From Candidatus Rokuibacteriota bacterium (GTDB taxonomy: Bacteria > Methylomirabilota > Methylomirabilia > Rokubacteriales > CSP1-6), in assembly GCA_003220225.1 (NCBI GenBank), contig QHRU01000075.1, positions 1 through 64,000 of the forward strand: 64,000 nt of DNA, read 5' to 3'. Both the position numbers and the translations under genes were made by a program. Below the pieces are notes generated by a model. That model saw nothing but the letters and a program-made list of their open reading frames with translations. It made no database searches and was not told the DNA's origin. Numbering within the stretch: the first letter of the stretch is position 1; each line of letters opens with the position of its first letter. Below are positions 54,420 through 63,777 of the stretch, piece after piece.

Positions 54420-54860
54420 TCAGTCTGTCGCGGTGACCGTGGCCTCGAACGGCGCGGCCTTGATATCGAGCCGCTCCCCGTTGGTGATGCTGAAACGGAA
54501 GACGCCGACGACGAGGTGAGCCCCGGCGGTCCTCGGAACGACTTCGACGCGAAACACAACGGCGCCATCCCTCACGGCGCCCCTGACGACCTTTCGTCCG
54601 ATCTCGACGCCGTCGTCGGTGGCCGACAGATTCACGATGCGATGGCGATAGGACTCGGTGATCCGGAAGCCTTCTGTCGCCGAAATGGTCGCGACGATCA
54701 CGGCCTTGGCGCCGAGCTTGACGGTCGGGCTGTCGATGCTCACGGCGAACGTGCCGCCAGAATAATCGGCTCGCGCCGCCGCCCCTGCCGTGGCGCCGGC
54801 AACGGCGACGGCCATGAGGGCCGCGATCATGGTGCTGATCCGACGAGCGATGATCAACAT
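54420..54860 (-). CDS. Small exported protein with predicted beta-sandwich domain
   Basis: The product has 146 residues. A signal peptide (RRISTMIAALMAVAVAGATA) is followed by a beta-rich domain (SGGTFAVSIDSPTVKLGAKA, GAVVFRVEVVPRTAGAHLVV, ITNGERLDIKAAPFEATVTA), possibly Ig-like. The family is not recognised. It is 66 bp downstream of the PQQ dehydrogenase on the same strand and may be cotranscribed as a periplasmic accessory protein. The start could also be ATG 54830. Confidence 0.6.
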   Translation of the reverse strand: MLIIARRISTMIAALMAVAVAGATAGAAARADYSGGTFAVSIDSPTVKLGAKAVIVATISATEGFRITESYRHRIVNLSATDDGVEIGRKVVRGAVRDGAVVFRVEVVPRTAGAHLVVGVFRFSITNGERLDIKAAPFEATVTATD

Positions 54861-54926
54861 GCGGTGGCAGCATCCCGGCGACCGGGGCCGATGAAGGCCA
54901 TCGGCCGCCGGGATGCGGTCATCCTT

Positions 54927-56651
54927 CTACTGCGCGACCGCGAACACCCAGACGACGCCACCCTGTGGCACGTCCTTCGGCCACCCGAGCAGGTCGGACA
55001 ACAGCCCCTGCTGGAACGCCGGGTCGACACCCCAGCCGGAGGCCACGCCGATGTACTGAACGCCGTCGACGGCGAACGAGACCGGCGGAGCGGTGATGCC
55101 GGAGTTCGTGCGGAACTGCCACAGGACTTCCCCTGTGCTCGCATCGAACGCGCGGAAGTACCGATCATTCGTGCCGCCATTGAAGACAAGGCCGCCGCCC
55201 GTCGTCATGACCGGGCCCCAGTTCATCGAATCGGGGAACAGGTGGCTCCAGACGCGCTTGTTACCGCTGACGTCCCAGGCCTGGACCTCGCCGAAGTGCC
55301 TGGCGGTCTTGTCGACGGCGAACCCGATATCGGGAATGTCGACGCCCGTCCACCACTTGCCGGCCTCATACTTCTGGACCTTCCCCTCCATGTAGCCGCA
55401 GTGGTTGTCGTTGGCGGGAATGTAGAGCATCGCGGTCTTCGGGTTGTAGGCCGCGAATGGCCAGTCCTTGCCTCCCCAGAGCGAGGGGCAAAAGTCTGCG
55501 CGCTTGCCCGTGCGCGGGATGCGGTCCTCGTTGTACGTAGGCCGGCCCGTCGTCGGGTCGATGCTCTTGAAGACGTTCTGCTTGACGTAGGGGGTCGCCG
55601 AGACGAACGAGATCTTGTCGGCGCTCCGCTCCAGCCGGTAGAGATACCCGTTGCGCGCCGGCTTGATGAGACCTTTCACGGTGCGCCCGTCCTTCGTGAA
55701 GTCGGCGACGATCGGCGCATCCGGCTCGTCCCAGTCCCACGATTCGTTCCACTGGTACTGGAAGTGCGCCGCGAGCTTGCCCGTGTCGGGATTGATGGCG
55801 ACCGTGGAGGACGTGTAGAGATTGTCACCCGGGCGCTGGTCGCCGAACCACGGCGACGCGTTGCCCGTACCCCAGTAGGTCAGGTTCAGCGCGGGATCGT
55901 ACGTCCCGGTGATCCAGACGGAGCCCCCGCCCTTCTTCCAGGTGTCCCCCGTCCAGGTCTCGCTGCCCTTCTCGCCCGGCGCGGGAACCGTGTACGTCTT
56001 CCACGTCGGCTGCCCGCTGTTGGCATCGAAGGCCGCGACGAAGCCGCGGACGCCGAACTCGCCGCCCGAGACGCCCACCATTACCTTGCCCTTCGCCACG
56101 AGCGGGGCGAGCGTCATGTAGTAGCCGGTCTTCCAGTCCTCGACCTTCCGCTCCCAGGCCACCTTGCCGGTCGTGGCGTCGAGCGCCACCAGCACGCAGT
56201 CATGCGTGGCGAGGTAGACCTTGTCGCCGTAGAGGGCGACCCCGCGGCTGGTGTTGTGAAGCACGCTCAGCCCCTCGGGCATTTCCTTCTTGTATCGCCA
56301 CAGCAACTTCCCGGTCTTGGCCTCGAGGGCAACGACCTGGTTGTATGGCGTCGCGACGAACATGATGCCGTTGTTGACGAGCAGCGGCGCCTGATGGCCG
56401 GAATCGACGCCGGTGGAGAATGCCCACACCGGGGCCAGCTTCTTCACGTTGTAGGTGTTGATCTGATCGAGCGGGCTGTACGACCAGCCCTGGTAGTTGC
56501 CGCGGGTCATCAACCAGTTGGCCGGTTCCGGCTCGGCGAGCCGTTGGTCGGTGACCGGCCGATAGCCCATCCGCTGGGCGTCGGCCAGCATCGGCACGAC
56601 AATGATCGCGAGTACCGCAACGACGATTACGAGCTTTCTTGCCATCCTCAT
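54927..56651 (-). CDS. PQQ-dependent alcohol dehydrogenase with lanthanide-type metal site
   Basis: This 574-residue periplasmic quinoprotein oxidises an alcohol. A Sec signal (KLVIVVAVLAIIVVPMLADA) is followed by eight-bladed propeller repeats with tryptophan motifs (LEAKTGKLLWRYKKE, LDATTGKVAWERKV, FDASTGEVLWQFRTN). Likely metal and catalytic residues are Glu198 (GGEFG), Asn264 (WGTGNASP) and Asp306 in WNESWDWDEPD. The residue two after the catalytic Asp is Asp308; that Asp marks lanthanide-dependent enzymes (XoxF, PedH), whereas calcium enzymes have Ala, Ser or Thr. No haem domain is fused. AGGAGG precedes ATG 56651. The vicinal Cys pair of MxaF was not seen. Confidence 0.88.
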   Translation of the reverse strand: MRMARKLVIVVAVLAIIVVPMLADAQRMGYRPVTDQRLAEPEPANWLMTRGNYQGWSYSPLDQINTYNVKKLAPVWAFSTGVDSGHQAPLLVNNGIMFVATPYNQVVALEAKTGKLLWRYKKEMPEGLSVLHNTSRGVALYGDKVYLATHDCVLVALDATTGKVAWERKVEDWKTGYYMTLAPLVAKGKVMVGVSGGEFGVRGFVAAFDANSGQPTWKTYTVPAPGEKGSETWTGDTWKKGGGSVWITGTYDPALNLTYWGTGNASPWFGDQRPGDNLYTSSTVAINPDTGKLAAHFQYQWNESWDWDEPDAPIVADFTKDGRTVKGLIKPARNGYLYRLERSADKISFVSATPYVKQNVFKSIDPTTGRPTYNEDRIPRTGKRADFCPSLWGGKDWPFAAYNPKTAMLYIPANDNHCGYMEGKVQKYEAGKWWTGVDIPDIGFAVDKTARHFGEVQAWDVSGNKRVWSHLFPDSMNWGPVMTTGGGLVFNGGTNDRYFRAFDASTGEVLWQFRTNSGITAPPVSFAVDGVQYIGVASGWGVDPAFQQGLLSDLLGWPKDVPQGGVVWVFAVAQ

Positions 56652-56711
56652 TCGCTGGTCCTCCTCATGGAAACGGCTCGCCTCTTGCGCCGCGCTGCGC
56701 GATCACCTCCT

Positions 56712-57302
56712 CTAGGTCGTTTGACGTCCGACACGTCCGGTGAACCCACCGGCGGCGACGATGCCACGATCGATCGGCCCGAGCGGCAGCATGGGGAGGC
56801 GTCTCGGGGCAGGACCGTCGACGACGCGCGCGCGGTCGGCCGGATCGAATCGAGACGCGTGGCACGCGCAGAAGAGCGTCTTGGAGTCCTTATGCCACAT
56901 CGAGATGGGACACCCTTCATGCGTGCACACGGCGGAGTATGCGACGACGCCTCCCGCCGCCTCCGTCCGGGTGTCCGCGCTGAGCTGCGCGGGATCGAGC
57001 CGGATCAGGGCAACCTGATTCAGCAGGGATCCGTCGCGGATGACCTTCGTCACCGGATCCATCGGGAAGGCCAGTTGCTGAGGACCGCCGAGCGGCAGAT
57101 CCTCCAGGGCGATCACTTGGCCGCCGCGCTCACCGTAGGCGAAGACGAAGCGATCGCCCTTTCGAGGCCGAGCGGTCTTGTCGTCCTCGGCGGCAAGGAC
57201 GTCGACCCTGCATAGCGTCGCACCGAGCCCGAGGCCGACAGCGGCCTTCAGGACGGTACGTCGGTCCAGACGCTCCCCGTTTCCACCACATGGTGGAAGC
57301 AT
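56712..57302 (-). CDS. Tat-exported Rieske [2Fe-2S] protein
   Basis: The product has 196 residues. A Tat signal/anchor (LDRRTVLKAAVGLGLGATLC) precedes a Rieske fold with cluster ligands in CTHEGCPISMW and CACHASRFD (two Cys, two His). It resembles Rieske subunits of cytochrome bc-type complexes, but no cytochrome b gene is adjacent. Between the PQQ dehydrogenase and the IorAB genes it may relay electrons in a periplasmic oxidation chain. ATG 57302 follows GGGAGG at 8 nt. It is read from the promoter at 57344-57372. Confidence 0.85.
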   Translation of the reverse strand: MLPPCGGNGERLDRRTVLKAAVGLGLGATLCRVDVLAAEDDKTARPRKGDRFVFAYGERGGQVIALEDLPLGGPQQLAFPMDPVTKVIRDGSLLNQVALIRLDPAQLSADTRTEAAGGVVAYSAVCTHEGCPISMWHKDSKTLFCACHASRFDPADRARVVDGPAPRRLPMLPLGPIDRGIVAAGGFTGRVGRQTT

Positions 57303-57343
57303 TCGCCCCACCTCCCTTGTATGCGCGTTCCAAGGGTGCCGGG

Positions 57344-57372
57344 ATTCTTCGCGGGCAGCGGCGCTTTGTCAA
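57344..57372 (-). promoter_or_regulatory. Sigma-70 promoter of the Rieske-PQQ dehydrogenase genes
   Basis: On the minus strand, -35 TTGACA (57372-57367), 17-bp spacer, -10 AAGAAT (57349-57344). The start would be near 57337, about 35 nt before ATG 57302. The gap of about 60 bp to the next gene suggests cotranscription of the Rieske and PQQ dehydrogenase genes. Confidence 0.6.
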
Positions 57373-57445
57373 GGGCGATCGAGTCAACGCCGCGCCCGCG
57401 CCGGGCAGGCAGCGGCCGTCCGCCGCTGCCCGCCCGACGACACGG

Positions 57446-59713
57446 TCAGACGCTGAGCTGCGACTTCGTGATGGGCAATTCTAGAATTCGCTTGCCCGTC
57501 GCCGCGAAGATCGCGTTGGTCAGGGCCGGCGCGAGGGGCGGTGTCCCGGGCTCACCCACGCCGCCGGGTGGAAACTCGTTGGCGTCCACGATGTGCACCC
57601 GGATCTCGCGCGGCGAATTGCCCATCCGCGCCATCGGGTAGTCGTTGAAATTGCTCTGCTTGATCCGGCCTTTCTCGGCCGTGATCTCGCTGAAGGCGGC
57701 CGCGGTCAGCCCGTAGATGGAGGCGCCCTCCATCTGCGACTTCACACGATCGGGATTGACGACACGGCCGGCGTCCACCGCCACATCGACGCGCGGGATG
57801 GCGACCTTGCCGTCGTTGCCGACCTTCACCTTGACCGCCGTGGCTACGTAGGTCGTGAAGCTGCGGTGCACGGCGAGGCCGATGCCTTCGCGCGGGCCGA
57901 GCTTCTGGCCATAGCCCGATTGCTCGGCGGCCACGCGCAGCACGCGCTTCAGCCGCTCGGTCATGATCGGGTACTCGTCGTACGTCTGGTCATAGTTCCA
58001 ATAGTCCGCCGTCGAGAGATCGACCACGCGGTCCGGCCCGATGAGCTCGAGCAGGAACTCGTACGGATCGCGCTTGGCGGCCACGGCCAGCATGTTCGCC
58101 ATCGTGTTCTGAGCGAACGCGTGCGGGATGTTGTTCACCGAGCGCAGCCAGCCGATGCGCACGTGGGACTTCGCCTGTCCGTTCTCGAGACAGATGTTCG
58201 GGATCGCGTAGGGGAGATCGAGGAAGCCGAGGCTCAGCTCGATCTTGTTGCCATACCCCGGATCGTCTTTCTCGAACGTCGACCAGATGGTCGGGAACAC
58301 CGAGCGGTGCTGCCAGGCCGTGACCTTGCCGTCTTTGAGCCCCGCCTTGATGTACTGCGCGGTGACGGTGTGGTAGTACGCGTGCTGGATGTCATCCTCG
58401 CGCGTCCAGGTGACGCGAACCGGAACGCCGAGCTGCCTGGACAGGATGGCCGCCTCCGCCGCGAAGTCGGGCTTCGACTTGCGCCCGAAGGCGCCGCCCA
58501 GCAGCGCCACGTTCGACGTCACGTTCGCTTCGTCCATGCCGATGGCGCCGGCGACGGTCGCGCGGGCGGCCTGTGGATCCTGGCACGACGACCACACCTC
58601 GCACTTGCCATCCTTGACATGCGCGATCGCGGCCGGCGGCTCCATGGTCGCGTGCGCGAAGTGCGGCACGTAGAAGGTCGCCTCGACCACCTTGTCCGCC
58701 GCCGCCAGGGCGGCCTTGACGTCACCTTCCTCGCGGACGATCTTGGCGTCGGCGCGCGCCGCCTGCTCGAGGTCCCTCCGGAAGGTCGCCGAGTCGTAGA
58801 CGACGTTCGGGCCGTAATCCCAGTCGATCTTCAGCTTCTTGCGGCCTTGCTCGGCCGACCACGTGTTGGTGGCGATGACCGCGATGCCGCCCAGGGTGTT
58901 GAACACGATCGGCGGCTGCGTCTGTGGGATCTCCACGACCTTTTCGACGCCGGGCACCTTCAGCGCCTCGCTGGGATCGAACGACTTCACCTTGCCGTAG
59001 GTGACCGGGCAGTGCTCGACCACGGCGTACTTCATGCCGGGCAGCCTGACGTCGATTCCGTACGTCGCCTTGCCCGTCACCATGTCCGGGAAGTCGACGC
59101 TGGTCATGGGCTTGCCGATGTAGCGGAAGTCCTTCGGGTCCTTGAGCGCGACGGCCATGACGTCCGGCACCGGGAGGGTGGCGGTCGTCTCCACCAGCTC
59201 GCCGTACCCGAACGAACGGCCCGTCGGCACGTGGACCACGCGATGGTTCTGCCCCTTGCACTCCGCCGAGTACACGCCCCACTTCTTCGCCGCCGCCTGC
59301 TCCAGCATCGTGCGCGCCACGGCGCCGAACTGGCGCATGCGGTCGTAGTTGTGGCGGATGCTCCGCGAGCCGTCGGTGTACTGGTTGCCGTACTTCTTGT
59401 CGCCGACCGCCTGCGCGATCTTGACTCGGCTCCAGTCCGCCTCGAGCTCGTCGGCGAGGATCATCGGGACGCTGGTGCGCACGCCCTGGCCCATCTCCGA
59501 GCGATGGGCGATGATCGTCACCGTTCCGGCGGTGTCGATGGAGACGAACAGGTTCGGACTCAGCGTGGGACCGACGGCGGCCGGAGCCTGAGCGACGGGC
59601 GCGAACGGGTTGAGTCGCGCGAGCGGATCGAGCTGGAGCGCGAGCGCGAAGGTTCCGGTGGCGGCCACGCCCTTGAGGAAGGTTCGGCGGCTGACGTTCT
59701 CAATGGCGTTCAT
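57446..59713 (-). CDS. iorB: Isoquinoline 1-oxidoreductase-type molybdenum subunit (IorB-like aldehyde oxidase)
   Basis: This 755-residue molybdopterin subunit has a Tat signal ([20 protein letters not shown]), so the complex is periplasmic. Marks are [60 protein letters not shown] and the C-terminal [20 protein letters not shown] with the active-site Glu. The IorB class oxidises aldehydes or N-heterocycles and passes electrons to cytochrome c. Beside the PQQ dehydrogenase, oxidation of an aldehyde product is the likely job. It overlaps the iorA stop (ATGA). Confidence 0.88.
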   Translation of the reverse strand: MNAIENVSRRTFLKGVAATGTFALALQLDPLARLNPFAPVAQAPAAVGPTLSPNLFVSIDTAGTVTIIAHRSEMGQGVRTSVPMILADELEADWSRVKIAQAVGDKKYGNQYTDGSRSIRHNYDRMRQFGAVARTMLEQAAAKKWGVYSAECKGQNHRVVHVPTGRSFGYGELVETTATLPVPDVMAVALKDPKDFRYIGKPMTSVDFPDMVTGKATYGIDVRLPGMKYAVVEHCPVTYGKVKSFDPSEALKVPGVEKVVEIPQTQPPIVFNTLGGIAVIATNTWSAEQGRKKLKIDWDYGPNVVYDSATFRRDLEQAARADAKIVREEGDVKAALAAADKVVEATFYVPHFAHATMEPPAAIAHVKDGKCEVWSSCQDPQAARATVAGAIGMDEANVTSNVALLGGAFGRKSKPDFAAEAAILSRQLGVPVRVTWTREDDIQHAYYHTVTAQYIKAGLKDGKVTAWQHRSVFPTIWSTFEKDDPGYGNKIELSLGFLDLPYAIPNICLENGQAKSHVRIGWLRSVNNIPHAFAQNTMANMLAVAAKRDPYEFLLELIGPDRVVDLSTADYWNYDQTYDEYPIMTERLKRVLRVAAEQSGYGQKLGPREGIGLAVHRSFTTYVATAVKVKVGNDGKVAIPRVDVAVDAGRVVNPDRVKSQMEGASIYGLTAAAFSEITAEKGRIKQSNFNDYPMARMGNSPREIRVHIVDANEFPPGGVGEPGTPPLAPALTNAIFAATGKRILELPITKSQLSV

Positions 59714-60165
59714 GACTTCACCCCCGCCGCGTCCTTGATGGCCGCGCGAATCCGGGTGTAGGTGCCGCAGCGGCAGATGTTGCCAGCCATCGCGGCATCG
59801 ATATCCGCGTCACTCGGCTTGGGATTTCTCGCGAGCAACGAGGCCGCCTGCATGATCTGGCCGCTCTGACAGTAGCCGCATTGGGGTACGTTGGCGGCGA
59901 TCCAGGCCTTCTGCAGGGGATGATTGCCCGATGCGCTGAGGCCCTCGATCGTCGTGACCGGCCCCTTCACCGCGCCCACCGGCAGCACGCACGAGCGTTG
60001 CGCGACACCGTTGACGTGCACGGTACAGGCCCCGCACAGAGCCATACCGCAGCCGAACTTCGTCCCGGTGAGTCCGACCACGTCGCGCAGGACCCAGAGC
60101 AAGGGCACCTGCGGCGGGACGTCCACCGAGTACGATTTACCGTTCACCGATAGTGATACCGCCAT
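59710..60165 (-). CDS. iorA: Isoquinoline 1-oxidoreductase-type [2Fe-2S] subunit (IorA-like)
   Basis: This 151-residue partner of IorB holds two [2Fe-2S] clusters: [20 protein letters not shown] (about 38-57) and [15 protein letters not shown] with [18 protein letters not shown]. The protein has no signal of its own and is expected to travel with Tat-exported IorB. ATG 60165 follows GGAGG; the upstream ATG 60186 would add a seven-residue extension. It is the first gene of iorAB. Confidence 0.92.
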   Translation of the reverse strand: MAVSLSVNGKSYSVDVPPQVPLLWVLRDVVGLTGTKFGCGMALCGACTVHVNGVAQRSCVLPVGAVKGPVTTIEGLSASGNHPLQKAWIAANVPQCGYCQSGQIMQAASLLARNPKPSDADIDAAMAGNICRCGTYTRIRAAIKDAAGVKS

Positions 60166-60297
60166 GACCGCCTCCTTCCTCAGCACGTGACAGAAGGGCG
60201 CGACTTCGGATCAGTGGGATGGGGTCGGGTCGGGCCAGGCTGCTCTCACCTCCTTACGAGGGTCGTCCTCGCGGCGGTGCCCGTTGGTGGCGGCGAG

Positions 60298-60325
60298 ATT
60301 AAAGCATGATCCGCCCCCATTTCAA
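60298..60325 (-). promoter_or_regulatory. Sigma-70 promoter of iorAB
   Basis: On the minus strand, -35 TTGAAA (60325-60320), 16-bp spacer, -10 TTTAAT (60303-60298). The start near 60291 gives a leader of about 125 nt, containing CTCCT/AGGAG-rich sequence but no recognised riboswitch. The -35 lies just beyond the DUF35 stop codon. Confidence 0.55.
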
Positions 60326-60327
60326 AC

Positions 60328-60735
60328 TCACGCGGCAGTGAACTTCGGGATGCTGAACCCTTCCTTCACGTCGTCGAACGTCACGCGCACCGGCAGGCCG
60401 ACGGCGACCTTCGCCGGATCGACGGCGACGATGTTGCTCATGACCTGCACGCCCTCCTCCAGCTCGATCCACGCCAGCACGTAGGGCAGCTCGTCGCGAA
60501 AGCCGCGCGCCTGGGTGCGGTAGGTGACCGTGAAGGTGTAGACGCGTCCGCGGCCCGCGCTCGGCGTCCATTCGACGTCGGCGCTCCAGCAGGCTGCGCA
60601 GACGCCGCGCGGGTAGTACTGCACGGTGCCGCACGCGCGGCACTTCTGCACGAGGAGCTCGTGGCGCGCGCAGGCATCCCAGAACGGCTTGGACTCGGCG
60701 GTGATCTCCGGCAGCGGCTTGGCGTAGTCGGCCAT
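60328..60735 (-). CDS. DUF35 protein: zinc ribbon plus OB-fold
   Basis: The product has 135 residues. A zinc ribbon (CRACGTVQYYPRGVCAACWS, CxxC-x10-CxxC, about 32-51) is followed by an OB-fold (YTFTVTYRTQARGFRDELPY, KVAVGLPVRVTFDDVKEGFS). DUF35 proteins partner thiolase-like enzymes, binding acyl-CoA substrate (e.g. ChsH2 with Ltp2 in steroid side-chain cleavage). ATG 60735 overlaps the stop of the thiolase-like gene (TGATG), the expected partner. Confidence 0.9.
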   Translation of the reverse strand: MADYAKPLPEITAESKPFWDACARHELLVQKCRACGTVQYYPRGVCAACWSADVEWTPSAGRGRVYTFTVTYRTQARGFRDELPYVLAWIELEEGVQVMSNIVAVDPAKVAVGLPVRVTFDDVKEGFSIPKFTAA

Positions 60736-61880
60736 CACGACCTCCCCAGAATCAGCGTGGCGCCCGAGTGGCGGTTGCCGAGGGCGCCGCCGGTGCCGTG
60801 CACGAGCGCGACGCGGCAGTCCCTCACCTGCCGCTCGCCGCACTCGCCGCGCAATTGCTTGACGGCCTCGACGACCAGGAAGATCCCGCGCATCCCCGGA
60901 TGGTTGGACGACAGCCCGCCGCCGTCGGTGTTGATCGGCAATTCGCCGCCGAGCGCGATGCGGCCGCCGGAGACGAAGGCGCCGCCCTGGCCCTTCTTGC
61001 AGAAGCCGAGGTCCTCGAGGGTGACCAGCACGGTGATGGTGAACGAGTCGTAGATCATCGCCATGCTCACGTCGCGGGGCGAGAGCCCCGCCTCGGCCAG
61101 GGCGCGAGGGCCCGACTCGGCGGCGGCGGAGACGAGGAAGTCGCGGCGGCCGCCGGAGGTGTGGGCGATGGCCTCCGCGCTGCCGAGCAGCCGCACGGGC
61201 GGCTTCTTGAGATCGCGGGCGAGGTCCGGATGCACGACGACGAGGGCGCCGCCGCCGTCGGTGATCACGCAGCAGTCCAGCAGGTGCAGCGGCGCCGAGA
61301 TCATCGGCGAGGCCAGCACGTCCTTGACGCTGATCGGATCGCGGTAGAGCGCGAGCGGGTTCAGCGACGCGTGCGTGCGCGTGGCCACCGCGATCTCCGC
61401 CAGCTGTTCCGACGTCGTGCCGTACTCGTGCATGTGCCGCCGGGCCACCATCGCATAGAGGCCGACGGTGGAGGTGCCGTAGAGCGCCTCGAACTGGTCG
61501 AGGTAGTCGCCCGAGATCCGCTCGCGGGTGCCGACGGCGACGCCGGACGAGCGCGACGTGCTGCCGTACGTGATCAGCGCCACACGGCAGCGGCCCTCGG
61601 CGATGGCGGCCGCCGCGTGGTTGACGTGGGCGACGAACGACGAGCCGCCGATCGTGGTGCCGTCGATGTACTTCGGATTGAGGTTCAGGTAGTCGACGAT
61701 CGGCAGCGGCCCGATGCCGGGGTTGGCGGCGACGGTGAAGTAACCGTCGACGTCCTTCTTGCCGAGCCCGGCGTCCTCCAGCGCGGCGCGCGCGGACAAC
61801 GCCTGGATCTCGAGCATGCTCTTCGCCGTCTTGCGCTCGGGAAACTCGTGGACACCCGCGATCAGTGCCTGCGGCTTCAT
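60735..61880 (-). CDS. Thiolase-superfamily protein (SCP2/Ltp2-like), lacking the usual nucleophile Cys
   Basis: This 381-residue thiolase fold has LSARAALEDAGLGKKDVDGY, GRCRVALITYGSTSRSSGVA, VITDGGGALVVVHPDLARDL, and the C-terminal HGTGGALGNRHSGATLILGR. The expected nucleophile position reads IGGSSFVAHVNH (about 77-88) with Ser where condensing thiolases have Cys. Together with the DUF35 partner this suggests a lyase (retro-aldol, Ltp2-like) or a non-thiolytic acyl-CoA enzyme rather than a true thiolase. The gene overlaps pduO-like and DUF35 genes on either side. Confidence 0.85.
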   Translation of the reverse strand: MKPQALIAGVHEFPERKTAKSMLEIQALSARAALEDAGLGKKDVDGYFTVAANPGIGPLPIVDYLNLNPKYIDGTTIGGSSFVAHVNHAAAAIAEGRCRVALITYGSTSRSSGVAVGTRERISGDYLDQFEALYGTSTVGLYAMVARRHMHEYGTTSEQLAEIAVATRTHASLNPLALYRDPISVKDVLASPMISAPLHLLDCCVITDGGGALVVVHPDLARDLKKPPVRLLGSAEAIAHTSGGRRDFLVSAAAESGPRALAEAGLSPRDVSMAMIYDSFTITVLVTLEDLGFCKKGQGGAFVSGGRIALGGELPINTDGGGLSSNHPGMRGIFLVVEAVKQLRGECGERQVRDCRVALVHGTGGALGNRHSGATLILGRS

Positions 61881-62503
61881 TTGGCCCTCCGCCGGGCGTG
61901 CGACGACAGTCCACGCTCCCAGAGATATTCCGGCTCACCCATGTGCTTGCCCACCCAGCGGCCCAGCACGAAGAACAGATCGCTCAGCCGGTTGACGTAG
62001 CGCAACGGCCACTCGCCGATCTCCTCCACGCGCGACAGCGCCAGGACCTCGCGCTCCGCGCGCCGGCACACCGTGCGCGCCTGGTGCAGGAAGCCCTGGA
62101 TCCGGCCGCCACCCGGCAGCGTGAAGGATTTCAGGGGCGCCAGATCTTTCTGGCAGTGGTCCATGAGCTTCTCCAGCTCCGTGACCTCGCCCTCGCCCAT
62201 CCTGAACATACCCTCGTACGCGGCGTCCGGGGGCGTCGCCAGCTCGCTGCCGAGATCGAAGAGCTGGTTCTGGATCTTCTTCAACACCTCGTCCAGCCAG
62301 CGGTGGCGCTCGCGGCCGGCGCCGCGTCCCGCCATCCGCTCCGCGTTGAACACGCGCGCGAGCCCGACCGCCGCGTTGAGCTCGTCGATGGTGCCGTACG
62401 CCGCGATGCGCGGCGAGTCCTTCGGCACGCGCCGGCCGCCCACGAGCGCCGTCTCACCGCGGTCCCCCGTGCGCGTGTATACCCGCGTGATGCTGATCGG
62501 CAT
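61877..62503 (-). CDS. PduO-type cob(I)alamin adenosyltransferase
   Basis: The enzyme has 208 residues and makes adenosylcobalamin from ATP and reduced corrinoid. ATP-binding N-terminal motif TRTGDRGETALVGG and RIAAYGTIDELNAAVGLARV; C-terminal helix motif RRAEREVLAL and LRYVNRLSDLFFVLGRWVGK. All are PduO-class signatures. ATG 62503 heads an operon with the thiolase-like and DUF35 genes. Adenosylcobalamin would serve a mutase (e.g. methylmalonyl-CoA mutase) that is not in this window; the link suggests acyl-CoA side-chain breakdown to propionyl-CoA. Confidence 0.93.
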   Translation of the reverse strand: MPISITRVYTRTGDRGETALVGGRRVPKDSPRIAAYGTIDELNAAVGLARVFNAERMAGRGAGRERHRWLDEVLKKIQNQLFDLGSELATPPDAAYEGMFRMGEGEVTELEKLMDHCQKDLAPLKSFTLPGGGRIQGFLHQARTVCRRAEREVLALSRVEEIGEWPLRYVNRLSDLFFVLGRWVGKHMGEPEYLWERGLSSHARRRAK

Positions 62504-62569
62504 GGCTGCCTCCCGTGACTGGCGGTCATTCTACTTGAACGATGGGGCGGGCCCGGGGATGATCGGCCC

Positions 62570-63751
62570 GTGAAGACCCGACCCCGCGCGGTGCTCCTCG
62601 CCGCGTCCACCATCCACTTCCTGCATGACGGCTTCTCGGAGACGCTCTACGTCTTCCTGCCGCTGTGGGCGAGCGAGTTCGGCCTCTCGTTCTCGCAGGT
62701 CGGCCTCATCCGCTCCGCGTACACCGGCGGCATGTCGGCGTTCCAGATCCCGGCAGGCTTCCTCGCCGAGCGCATCGGTGAGCGGCGGATCCTGGCCCTC
62801 GGCACCGCGGTGACGGCGCTGGGCTTCGTCGCGGCGGGCTGGGCCGGCGGCTTTGCCTCGCTCCTCGTGCTGCTGCTGGGCGCCGGGCTCGGCTCGGGCG
62901 TCCAGCACCCGCTGTCGTCGTCGATCGTCAGCAAGGCGTACGAGGACGGCAACCGGCGCACCGCGCTCGGCACCTACAATTTTTCGGGCGACATCGGCAA
63001 GGCGGGGGTGGCCGCCGCCATCGGCCTCGCAGCCGGCCTCGTCGGCTGGCGCGCGGCCGGCGCCGCCTACGGCGTGCTCGGTCTCGCGGCGGCGTTCGCC
63101 ATCGTGCCGCTGCTGAGCCGCCTCAACGCCGGCGGCGCCGAGGCGCGCGACGCGGCCGATTCGTCGCCGGCCCCGGGCTGGGGCATCCGCGACGGGCGCG
63201 GCTTCGGGGCGCTCTGCGCGATCGGCATGATCGACAACGCCACGCGCACCGGCTTCCTCACCTTCATGCCGTTCATCCTGATGGCCAAAGGCCTGGGCGT
63301 GGGTGGCGTCGGGCTCGCGTTCGCGCTGGTGTTCGCGGGTGGCGCGACGGGCAAGTTCGTGTGCGGCGTCGTCGCCGATCGCGTCGGCGTGATCCGTACC
63401 GTCGTCATCACCGAGGCCGCGACCACGGTGCTGATCCTCACCGTGGTCGCCGCGCCGCTGCCGGTGGCGCTGGCGGTGCTCATTCCGCTCGGCATCGCGC
63501 TCAACGGCACGTCGTCCGTGCTCTACGGCACCGTGGCCGATCTCGTGTCCAGCGAGCGGCGCTCGCGCGCCTACGGGCTGTACTACACCACCACCATCGC
63601 CGCCTCCGCGCTGGCGCCGACCGTGTGGGGCCTCATCGGCGACCTCGGCGGCGTCCCGCTCACGCTCACCCTGGTGGGTCTCTTCGTCCTGGCGACGATT
63701 CCGCTCTGCCTCCTCCTGCGCCCCGCCGTCGCCGCGTCCGCGCGATCCTAG
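62570..63751 (+). CDS. MFS transporter
   Basis: This 393-residue, 12-span major facilitator has LPLWASEFGLSFSQVGLIRS and the loop 2-3 motif GFLAERIGERRIL. The repeat-half counterpart is GKFVCGVVADRVGVIRTVVI, and the conserved QHPLSSSIVSKAYEDGNRRT follows span 4. The substrate is unknown. GTG 62570 is used because no ATG with family similarity precedes it; no clear ribosome site is present. It diverges from the adenosyltransferase operon. Confidence 0.88.
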   Translation: MKTRPRAVLLAASTIHFLHDGFSETLYVFLPLWASEFGLSFSQVGLIRSAYTGGMSAFQIPAGFLAERIGERRILALGTAVTALGFVAAGWAGGFASLLVLLLGAGLGSGVQHPLSSSIVSKAYEDGNRRTALGTYNFSGDIGKAGVAAAIGLAAGLVGWRAAGAAYGVLGLAAAFAIVPLLSRLNAGGAEARDAADSSPAPGWGIRDGRGFGALCAIGMIDNATRTGFLTFMPFILMAKGLGVGGVGLAFALVFAGGATGKFVCGVVADRVGVIRTVVITEAATTVLILTVVAAPLPVALAVLIPLGIALNGTSSVLYGTVADLVSSERRSRAYGLYYTTTIAASALAPTVWGLIGDLGGVPLTLTLVGLFVLATIPLCLLLRPAVAASARS

Positions 63752-63777
63752 CCCTCGTGCTACGCTGCGAATTGGAG

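Noticed and set aside
61877-62570. Cobalamin riboswitch before the adenosyltransferase
   Set aside because: Only 66 bp separate it from the divergent MFS gene, too short for the aptamer, and no B12-box was seen.
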